From positions 29,613,153 to 29,677,152 of the forward strand of contig CM064690.1 of the NCBI GenBank assembly GCA_032717465.1: 64,000 nt of DNA, given 5' to 3'. Made by a program: the position numbers and the translations under genes. Positions 10,501 through 21,600 of this stretch are shown here, in pieces (position 1 is the stretch's first letter; every line of letters starts with the position of its first letter). The notes beneath the pieces are model-generated. The model was not told where the DNA came from. It saw nothing but the letters and a program-made list of their open reading frames with translations, and made no database searches. The DNA comes from Coenobita brevimanus. Lineage: Eukaryota > Arthropoda > Malacostraca > Decapoda > Coenobitidae.

Positions 10501-12635
10501 AATCACAGGCCCAGAATTTTGGCTCCGTCCCAAACCTTCCTGACTCGGAGATTGTCCTGCGAGGCTCCAATTCTACATATAAGACTAATTTATTCGATAA
10601 CAGGGTAACTAGAGGGGTAATTATAGGTAGTAGGGTTACGCAGGGGTTAATGGGACTTACCTATAGTGAATTTGGGTGACTCTAAATCGGGGTTCGGAGG
10701 GGCTGACTCAGAGCTGCTTTAGGCCACTGACTCACGCGTTAAAACTTCTAATATTTCCCACTCTCACGCTTTCCCCCGAACAATATCGACGTCGGGGGAG
10801 CCTCCAGGGGAGCCTCACACTCCGGGGGGAACATTACACACTTCTAGTCAAGTCGTCACTACTGTCCAAAAGGGATGGCAAGCCTAAAGATACACTCAAC
10901 TTCTCATGTAGCCTCACCGATGCATCTATGACTAATGCTAGACGCGTGTTTGGGGAGGATTTAAAATTCGTAGGGGCACAAGCAGCCATTTTTCTCCATA
11001 TTTCTATGTCCAGGATTTTATTACTCGTTCTGTTCGTGTTCTCAGAGTTATCCCCGTGGTGCTGACCTTCATGGGTTATTATCTTGACCGCGAAATTAAG
11101 AGTAGCGTGAAGGTGTGATGTGAAGACCAACTTGGCACACATCAAGGGCCTGCGTCCGTTTTCGTCAATTACGGTTTATAAATTATCACGCTTAGCACCA
11201 ATATTTGAGCTATTACCTTCAATCGATGCTTCATATTGCTTCTAAGTTATCATTTATACATGATTCAACACTGGATTATAAATACAGGCAAAGTTCTCTT
11301 ACCTAGAAGGCGAAGTCGCAAGCTATTGACGGAAACGGAAGTACCAGAAGATAACAGATGCGCAAACCTACAAAACTATGTGCAAATAAAGGTTTATGAT
11401 ATCACTAAGCGACTTGATAGTGACAATTTTGTCATTTTTCCACACACTGACCTTCAAATCTGCCTAACGAACATGTTGTGTCCCCAAATGGAAAAAATAT
11501 AATGCATCTAGTCGGTGGCAGCATCTTCGACCAATCGCAAGGCGAGCTGGAACTTCCCTGTGACATCATCAACAGCCAATCGCAATTTTTATTCCTTAGA
11601 ACTATCAAATGATCCATTTTTGTAGGCATTGTATCCAACTTATTCATATGCATGTAAAACCTTCCAGTTATCGTTGATTCAGCAAACTACAGCAATAATT
11701 TTCAAGCTTCTATATACCAAATGCGATGTAAATAAAGGGTACATGCTTAAAAAATTGCATTTCATCCCATCAACCATAATCCATGTTGCTGATCATTGGT
11801 ACAAGTATTGGATTTATTGAAAAATAAATTATTACCGAATACTTCCAAAACTATTCATTGAAATATATAAGAACTCCGTTTTCTCGAACAATTACAGGGT
11901 ACACTTACAAAGATTTCACCTACCAAAAACCAACACAATTTTATTTTTCCAAACGAATTCAATAAAAAAAAGGCATCGAACACTCTAAGACATAGTCCTA
12001 TACGTATTCATAATGAGCTACTGCATTATTATTTGCTTATTTTCATTTTTAAAATAGGTTATATACTTCACTCACTGAGTGAAGGTAATACCTCAAAATA
12101 TACAATAAATGCCAACTTCTTCTTTACACTGTGTCCTGATATACCTCAAAATATAAAATCTATAAATGTCAACTTATACTTTACACTATGTCCACAAACT
12201 ACAGGGAAACAGTTTACTTCATGAAAATGCTAAACAGAATTGTTTAAATGCTATAGCACTTCCCAAGCTCAGAAGCAAGCCCTGCCCTACAGAAACTTTC
12301 CAATTTAAACATTTTCTTGGTGCCTCCTTTGCAAAGCCCATTATCCCCTGACTGACTTTCTACATTTCCTTTCATCTCTTTTTTCCTAGGCTGGTCTCTC
12401 CTGCCTCCATTCACATTTATGCTTACACACCTCTACACACATCTCTCCCCTCAGCCTATCTTTGTGCAAGACCTACCTTTAACACACTCCTGACCCAATT
12501 TTCACCCATACAGGCACACTGGACAACCTATCCCACAAGAATAAATACAGCATATCCACCTAACCTTTCTCAGTTCATTGTTTATACACCTGTTCAAATG
12601 CTTATTTTTTTTTTACTTTTATTTTTTTTTACCCT
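10501..12635. other. Gene-poor stretch, no feature recognised
   Basis: 10500-11160 is less repetitive and richer in CpG than its surroundings. It contains a minus-strand ATG in good context (AAAATGGCTGC near 10998) opening a 54-codon frame that I do not recognise. 11160-12635 is AT-rich with short plus-strand frames that match no family I know. No promoter, exon or RNA is supported. Confidence 0.4.
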
Positions 12636-12639
12636 TCAT

Positions 12640-12835
12640 GTTTGGTGACGGAGAGCAACATCTCTATGTAGTGGCACTGGTGTAACCAAGATGTTCCACT
12701 GTCCAGTTATGTAAATGTCCCTCAACTCCCTCCCTATCCTTCAAAAGGAGAAAGGTGGACCAAAGGGGGAGGGCAATTTCAGCCTACTGTCCACTAGTTT
12801 TGGTTCAAATGAGCTTGGGGATGCAATTACTACTA
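12640..12835 (+). repeat. Repeat family A, diverged forward copy
   Basis: It carries 'tgtagtggcactggtgtaac', 'gtccctcaactccctcccta' and 'caaatgagcttggggatgca' in family order, about 190 bp. Confidence 0.75.
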
Positions 12836-13014
12836 CCATTACTCTCTAAGTAACAACACCAACCTACACAAGCTGTCTACTGTACACCTCACCCTGCTAT
12901 TGGAAGGAGAACTCCCTAGTTGTCACGAGGCAGCAGATCCTTTTCTGTTTTCCATCCACTTCCGTATTCTCGATTCTGCAATGATAAAACTTAAGTGCCA
13001 TCACCAGCACAAGT

Positions 13015-13205
13015 TTATGCTCCTTAACCCAGTGATTTTTACCCTTCTGCAGCTTACTTCCCATAGCTTAATGGCTGAATAACACAATACTGTGGTTCTA
13101 CACCCTTTTCACAGCACTCTTCGAGACTAGTACCAGAGTCTCAAGTTGATATCTTGCTGCAGATTATTTAAGTTGATGAGATGGCAATTTAAAACCATGG
13201 TAAAG
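13015..13205 (-). repeat. Repeat family B, diverged reverse copy
   Basis: The blocks 'tctgcagcttacttcccata', 'cacccttttcacagcactct' and 'gagatggcaatttaaaacca' match the reverse complement of family B in order. Confidence 0.65.
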
Positions 13206-13614
13206 AGGGTAGAGTAAGATATATTGTACAATTATGCACGAGACTAAATTCACCAATACAGTCAAGGGATATATCCCATATTTGAGTCTACTTCTCTTAA
13301 CTGAAGCCACTTGACTGACAAAACAAAATGCACAAAAAAAATGTGTAGCATCTAGTTATTTACCATATACCACTACAGTCAGTGTAGTAAAGCCAGAGAA
13401 GCCTAAACGTAAGTGGAATACTCTTTTTTGTTCACTAGGGTTACAGCAGAGACTGCCATCTTGATAGCAAAGGGGTTAATAGAGGCTGTCTCTAACCCCT
13501 TCACTACTGGAGAAATTTCCTTACTTGAGAAAAAAAAAAAAATACATGGCACAAATAAATTACATGTGAATTCATAACGTCTGTCAGTATTTCCTCACAT
13601 TTACTGTCAATAAT

Positions 13615-13915
13615 GTATTTCTGGGCACTGACAAGGAGCATGCACGTGGTGGCGTAGGGCACCCAAGGTGGAGCAGCTGAAGCATCCGTCTGAGTACCAA
13701 GCCTCCTCATACTTCCCTGCATCTCACCATAGAAAGGACCCTGGTCCAACCCTGGTGGAGCAGTGTGCACCACAAAGGGGTACTGATTCCCAGCACTGTG
13801 TTTGTACTGCACTACATATACAGCACCTGTATGACAGCCCCACATAGGCAGCTGCTTACTTGTTGTCGATGAGTCTGCTCGGCCAGACAGACCAGGGTTA
13901 AGCAACAACAACAAT
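13615..13915 (+). repeat. Repeat family H copy ending in CAA repeats
   Basis: About 290 bp, ending in 'gagtctgctcggccagacag' and a short (CAA)n. The end block is shared with the segment at about 5150-5240. A 136-codon open frame runs across it on the minus strand, but it shares sequence with a dispersed repeat and lies outside the reconstructed PNLDC1 stop, so I do not call an exon. Confidence 0.55.
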
Positions 13916-14167
13916 TGTACTTCCTAATGATTTTGGTAATCTTGTGTGGCAAAAATAATTTCAAATCCACTGAAAATTAGAAACCATCTAGAAGTACTAT
14001 ATAAGTTTTAAAATAATGGTTCAGGTTATTGCAAAAACACTTCCAGTCTTGAGAATTGTAATACTGTACATATATAAATAACTGAAAGCTTCATTTCCAC
14101 TATACAGTATAAAAATTCACGTATAACATTAAATACACCTTTAAGTGAGTGACTAGACCATTATACC

Positions 14168-14243
14168 TTATTTTCCTAATGCTTTCTTGAATGTCTGGTA
14201 GAACAGCCACACACTTAACCCTGATGACACCAAACCTACTGAC
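14168..14243 (-). CDS. PNLDC1: PNLDC1 terminal exon, C-terminal membrane anchor
   Basis: It is entered in phase 2 (completing W518) and encodes 24 further residues and a TAA stop. The hydrophobic run of residues 519-536 followed by K-K-A-L-G-K reads as a tail anchor. This is what separates PNLDC1 from PARN, which is soluble. Confidence 0.85.
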
Positions 14244-15938
14244 CTGAAAGGAAAAATATGTTCCATTTATTCTTACTTTCTATTACGAATGAAAAACTGC
14301 ACTTAAAAAGAACTTTTTTCATCATCATTAAAATTATCATCAACATCACTATTATCACCATTACCATCTCCAATGGCTAACTCCTGCATGGAAGCCCACC
14401 AGTTGGATGTGAGATGACCATCAAATATTACCAGTAAATGTTTCTCACACCTTCATGCTCTCAGTTTTAATAATATGACTATAGGAGAAATCTAACTCAC
14501 CATCCTATAGTCCTGAATACTGGAGAATGTCTAAATCTGTGGTACACCTGGGCCTTCAACACCTTGTCACTGGCCAGGTTCTGATAGATGTCACTGGTCC
14601 TGCAAAAGAACACACTCGGGTGAGGTTCTACAAAACGTTATGACCGCATCCCTGTGAGGCAGAGTCAGGATTCCAGGGGCTTCAGAGGTGAGTGAATCAC
14701 TGTATGAGACAATTCACTGATGATACTGTTGATAAATTTCCCCCTTTTCATGTTTTTTGCTAGTCCTTCCTTCTGGACCCTACCTCACCCCATCACTGGG
14801 TGGGAAAAAAGGTCAGATGATGATGATGAACCACCTCATATAAACTGCCCTCAAGAGGACATAGCAATTAGCATGGCTTGTATATTAAGAATAATAACAG
14901 GAAAACTATTAACCTCTTTGCGTCCAGTGTCCTCAATATGGGACGGAACTGGGCATTTTCAAAATTTAATAAAGAAGGGAACCCCAGGGGAGGGACCTAT
15001 GAGATTCGCAACTAAGAGCCAACAGGTGGAAGGCGGTGTGCCAAGCACCCTTCCAGCAAAATCCCTTGTGCAACAACTCTGGGAACTAAGGTGTTAAACA
15101 GCTTATACTAATTGATTCTAAGATGAATTAAGATCCAGCAGCAAAGAGATAACATAAAAGTAGGAGAATCATACAGAAGCTCGCACCAACCGCTTCCAAG
15201 ATGTTGTTGCAACCAAAGCAGCGTGTCTGTTGAAGGGTCGGACCTCTATGTGTCCGTAGTGTGCCAGTGCAGTGGACACAAGGGCTGGGGTGAGGCGTGA
15301 CCACCCGTGCCGTGCCTCCACCAGTAGCCATGGAGGTCGTCTGACCTTTGGATCACTCCCAGCAAGGTTCTGTTGTGGTATTGGTAGTGTCAGTCATTAT
15401 CTTCAGTCTAAGGTGTGTGCAATCAATATGTTACTTCACCTCTTAAACCTTGGCAGATGTCCCAGTGGCAAGTAAAACTATCTACATGGTTATTGCAGTA
15501 GTGATCCTAGGCTCATCTGAACATGAGGCATTACTGTATTATGATTAACAAGCAACTCTGAATGAAGAAGAGTTACTGTTTTATCATTAACTAAAAATGT
15601 AACAACTTTTTGCAAAATAAATTTAATAAAAGGTTGGGGAGATCCAAAGTAACTCTTGGTTTCTTAAAGGACATGAATCAGAGGTGAAAGAAGGCCTGAG
15701 GTATAATCTGTTTTTTTGTGTGTCACAAGAGAGAGAGAGAGAAAAAAAAAAGACTCACTGAAACTGTCTAATGCCACTATATAACTGGAAGGCTCCAATG
15801 TCTGGTAATACAGTACAAATGTCCCTCAGGTCCCTTCCCATCTTCCGAAAGGAGGATGGTGGAATGCTGGAGAATGGCACTTTAAACATATACGCCACCA
15901 GGTTCATGCCTGGTTGAGCCTGGGACCCCAACAACGAC

Positions 15939-15978
<40 letters not shown>

Positions 15979-18554
15979 CCCAATCTTGGATGCAATTCAT
16001 ATTCAAATATTTACTTATAAATACCTATTATTTACTCTGTACACCTAAACTTGAACTAAAGTTCCACCTCTCCATCTTAAATGCTGAGCTGGAATAAGAA
16101 ATTACAGTAACACTAAAACATAGCACTAGTGAGAAGAAAGTGCTATGAAAAGAATATACATAAAACCATACACTGCTATACTCTGCCACTAAGATCAGGG
16201 AAATAAGCTGCTAAAAGAGAAAAATCTCTGTCATGTTAAAGTGGATGATCCATAACACTACAAGGTTGAATATACTTGTTACACTCACTATGTACATGGT
16301 CCTGGCTTGCTGAATCTGGACTCTGTTGACAAAGGCTTTGAGTGCATACAAGTGTTCTCGGGGGCTCAGTGGTCGCTGCTGCATCTTTCTGTACAGAAGG
16401 AATATTATAGGCGATCAGAGTTAAAAGATGAAGCATTACAATTGAGGTCATTTTCAATTTGATTAAACTCTGGCAGATGTGGAGGTAGAGTATGTATTGT
16501 GATACCGTAACACCTAAAGACATGTGCTGAAATTATTTAGCAACAGTATATCCCAGTCCACCCCAATTCACTAACAGTAGACTCTGATGTGTAAGGATGA
16601 CTAACTCACGATGGCAGCTGCAGCATGGCGTGGAAGTGTGAGAGGCTGAGAAAGCAGAAACCAGTGAGGTAAGCATCATAACCTGCCTCGTGTAGTCTGA
16701 CACCATCACCATCTGTTAGGTCACAGGTAGGTCCTAGTAACTTTAATTCAGTTTGGCCAGATCATTAAATGAAATAAAATTAGTTTCATTATTTCATTTT
16801 GGCTATTGTTTGATTTTTTTTCTTCTAGCTTTGGAGTTCCCTATAATGAAGGAGTTACAGTAACTTCAGTTATATTCATGTAAGTTTTATAAGAATTACT
16901 GCCTCCCAGGTGGAGCCATGGAAAGAATACTGTACAGAATTTTGGTAAACATTTCTCAGTTTTTCTATGCCATTCCTACAACCAGAAATATATGTCCAAA
17001 AAAAAAGGACTGAGTAAAGTACTGTGCATGACAGGTTACAGGATAACTAGAATGGAAAGCTTACGAAGAAGTGATCCCTCTAGTTAGAGATCAAGCAGCC
17101 TGAAGAGCTGCAATTAGCTGACAAAGGCTGATGCAGGCAAGCATGTTGGAACCTTTCTAAATGATATGATGAATGATACTCAGATAATATATTTTTTACT
17201 TCCTTTCTTGCTATCTACCAATGATTAAATTATGAGAAGCTTTTCATAATGGAGGGGTTTGAATATGGTCTTCAACAACCCCTTCAGTACAAAAGGTCTT
17301 TCTTAAAACAATGTCACATCATTTGGAAGCAAAAAAATAAAATAAAAATGCTGTATACATGACCCTGTGACACACCATATTTACATCCATGTGGCAGGAG
17401 TGTGACTGAGGGCCGATACAACACTGGCAGCTCCTCCATTAGGGATGCTGCTAAGGACCCCAAGGCTGTGTCAAATATCACCGAGTTCACTGCAAGAGAG
17501 AAAAAAAAAACATTCTATTCATCCACTGCTGTAAGAGAAAGAGAAAATGATGATTTTCTTTCTCATTTCAAAAGAAAATGAACATTCTACCTATCTATCA
17601 TCCAATCCTTTCTTGGCAAAATAATCAAATGAAAAAAGCTTCTGTACTTCTAATGAGGCAGCCTGTATATATTTTCAAACATCATTATCATCTTCTAGTC
17701 TCCTTCTTCCCACTCACAGGTGGGTTAGGTAGGGTCCAGAATGCAAGAAAAACAAAACATATAATAGAGGCAGAACTAATCAACAGCAATGCTAATGAAA
17801 TGGACCACATAATCATTCACACACCATTCAAGCTTCTGGAACCAACTCCACCTCACATGCATAACCATCTAGACATACGCAATTGATATAACTTATCAGA
17901 TAGAACCAATCCGATGAGTATCAAATTAAAAAAGATCCATACCATGTTTATCAGCATCTCTGTATATCCTTCGCAGCTCTGATGACAACACTTTGGTATC
18001 GTATATGAAGGGGAACATCCTGTGTAACTCTGACTTAAAAGTGTCATAAGAAGAAGGCAGATGACGGTGAAACTGAAATAAAGACAGAATAAAATAAATG
18101 CATTCATGATACAATTAATGCTGCTAATATACATAAAAACAGTACATACAGCATCATCATCATCAAAATCCAGACCTCTTCTCCCAGCAAAGGATGGAGT
18201 GAGAAAGAGCAATATAGCAGCTCAATAAAACACTGGTGGTGGAGAGGGATGCTTTCATGTGGTGGCACTGATATAAAAGAATGACTCCACTACTTGGTTA
18301 TGCAAATGTTCCTCAACTCCCTCCCTATCATGAAGAAGAGGATGGTGTACTGCAGGAGAAGAAAAGCATCAGCCTGCAGTTCACTGGGTTCACATAAAGA
18401 TAAGCTTAGGGCCACAACAACAACAAATACCTGCTCTACTAACTCAGCCTAACTAACATGCTTGTATTTGAACATCAAGACCGGGAGACAATTATGTAGA
18501 TGACGATGATGATGATGACTGGAGGAGGAGGAGGAGGAGGAGGAGAAATGAGAA

Positions 18555-18635
<81 letters not shown>

Positions 18636-21600
18636 ATCTAAATTAAGTGCAACTGAACCAAAGCAATAAAAAAAAAAAAAAAAAAATTGTATGACACTAC
18701 AGTAGCATTACATAACCCCTTTCATATTCCCCTAACCACCTCTACTTCCTCAACAGAACCAACCTGCTTGTATATCAGCATCAAATCCAAGAGGCAATTA
18801 TGGAGGACCAATGGCTTCTGCAACTCTGCCAGGTAGCGGAATACAACAGTGAAGCCCAGGAGCTGTTCTATCAGAGCTGACACAAGGCTCGATCCATCCC
18901 CATCCGCACTCCTCAACTTCTTCCTCTCTGATTCTGAAACTTTCCGCACCACAATCTGAAAGGAGAGCATGTATTAAAGTTTACTGATATATTTAAACAT
19001 ACAATGTGACACCTTAATGCTCGAGGAGTGGACAAACTGCCTCTGTCACCCTGTCCTCTGCTATCAGGTTGCCCTCCCCACAACTCACTTAACCATGTTT
19101 CATGTACCTTATGACTGCATCCCCCCACCTCACCCTTAGTCTCCACCTCCACCTCACTCACACACTCTCCTGGTCAGTCTCTCACTCTCTAGTCTCTCCA
19201 CATGATACCTCAGGGCACTCCCATATCTATGCAATGACTGAAATAACACACAAAGTGAGGTCCAAAATTATTTCACCGAAGTTGAAACCAAATTCACTCC
19301 GGCCTCATGCATGCTCTTTAATTTCTCCCGTTCCAACTTACACATTTTCATCACTGCGATCTGAATGGAAAATACATGTTCAAGTAAATGAGAATGTTAT
19401 TCTAGATTTGTCCACTTGACATGAGCACAGTATTTTGAGACTGGATGAAGACAGATATGGTTACAAAAATTTTAAGAATATTTCAGGGAGAAATTGCATA
19501 AAACAACTAACTCAAAGTCAAATGGCCACCCTTTACAAGATTATGGCGTCTGGCAATAGATAGATAGATAGATTAATACTAGCATATACTTTTCAAAATG
19601 AATGCTACTTCCACTGATGCTTTCTGTACCCAGATTTGTCTATGAAGAGAATGATGAAGGCATGAAGCATATTGTGCCTGCCTAAATACAGTAATATGAC
19701 AGCTTCTAGTCTGATGCTGGGGTAATTATAAACACAAAATGCCTGAACACAAATAATCTTACTATTCTCTTCAAATTTATAACATTTTTTCTGTGGTATA
19801 TTTCTGCTGTCTACTTATGCACTTAAGCAACATATGAAAGACATCTCATACAATGGCTTCACCCTCTAACTGGAAAAGTTTCTCCCACTCTGATTACCAC
19901 AGCAGTATTTGGTACAGGCTAGAGTAAAAGAGAAAAAAAATCATTAGCTACTGAGAAGTGACTCTATGTCTTAACTTGGCCCAGATTTTTTTTCCTTTTG
20001 CAGCTTATTTTATGTAGCTCAGTGGCAGAATAAGGCAATACCATGGCCCTATACATCCTTTTCACGGCATTTCTTGACAGGCATCTTAATCTATGGTTTC
20101 TCTATTGTTACAAAACAATATTCCAGACTGAGAGATGACAATTTTAGGCCAAGTTAGCGTGACCTGATTATAAGAATCCCTCCTACTTCAGACTGCAGAA
20201 GAAGCAAATACTAATATGCCAACGTCAATGCTCACTTGCCTGACCATTCTTCAGGTCAGCCCACAGATCAAGCAAGAGGTTACGAATGGCTGTGACAAGC
20301 AGGAGCTGTGAGGTGTTAGTGAGAGAGGCGGTGATGCTTGTGGTGGCACCCTCCAGTGCTGACGATGCCCACTCTTTCAGTGCACTCAGGTGGTCATGGA
20401 GCTGAAATACAGTAATTCCTTGTTACTCATCATAATTCATGTTTTTTTAACATTCTTTTTCAATGTCCAGACAACTTGGCCAAAAACAGTGCCATCATGT
20501 CACCAAGTACTCTGCCATCAGGGTGCCCTCCCTCTTAACTCACACTACCTTCACTCATAGAGCTCTCCATCCTATCCCTCTATCTATCCTCAATTTCCCC
20601 CTCTCCTAGATTAACAGTATACATGACATACTGGTTAGATTTGAACTTGTTACCTCAAATGGAAGGTTTATGTCTTTGTCTCCCTTCACCACTGAGTGTA
20701 GTTCACTCACAAGTTCATCTGCTTCATCAGAGTTCATGAAAGGCACACCATCATACAGCCACTGAAACAATATAAGAAAAGAGGATAACTGCCACTGACT
20801 GGCTGAATCACACTAAGCAACTCCTGTTAAAGACTGTAACTGGAGTGCATGTGTTCAAATTTGACAAAGATTTTTAACCTTATCAGCTCACTTGATGGGC
20901 AAGTACGATTTAGAATGGAAGGTCAGTTTGACTAGAACTCCAGCAAAACTCATTTCCAACTCAAAATGGAGACAAATTGGCTTTCATGCAAACAAGACCT
21001 GATATTTTAAAGTTGTAGGAGTAGCTCAGTTCCATTTGATGAAACAAACCATCTACAGATGATGACAATAAGGCTAGGATGGCAATTCAGGCTCTAGCCT
21101 GCACATCAAACCCTCCAGCCAAAATGAATACTGTACCTTGAAATAGCATTTGTGCTGACTGTCTGCAGAAAATATATAATCTTATTTGACAATAACAATA
21201 TTAACACTGTCTAACATTTTTCATGTGAAATGATATACCACACATAGTTTAACTATATCTTTCAAAGGTTTCAGAAACTAATTTCAAGTAATCCTTTCCC
21301 TGCCATTAGTACATCTAGAAATTACATTTAGAAAAACACTACAGTATATGATTTTTTCCCATCCAAGAGAAGTCCTAGTGGTCAAAGGGTTAAACAAGGA
21401 CTAACTTTACCTTGTTGAAATCAAATTTGTACTTCTTAAGGAACTCAATGCTTGAGGTCTGGCACATGAAGAATGGGTCATACGAGGTGCAGGACTGTGG
21501 TCGGAGGTACACATTGTAGCTGGTTACAGTATACTGGTTGCTCTCAGGAACACTCTGTACAGTACACATCACAAGCAGAGTATAGTGAATCCATATCGTC

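Noticed and set aside
13504..13914. 136-codon minus-strand frame considered as a further PNLDC1 exon
   Set aside because: The PNLDC1 reading frame already ends in a membrane tail and stop at 14168, and part of this frame is shared with a dispersed repeat (family H, also at about 5150-5240).
15755..16006. Minus-strand frame in PNLDC1 intron 10 considered as an exon
   Set aside because: It is a diverged family A repeat with a poly(A) tail; exons 10 and 11 join in phase without it.
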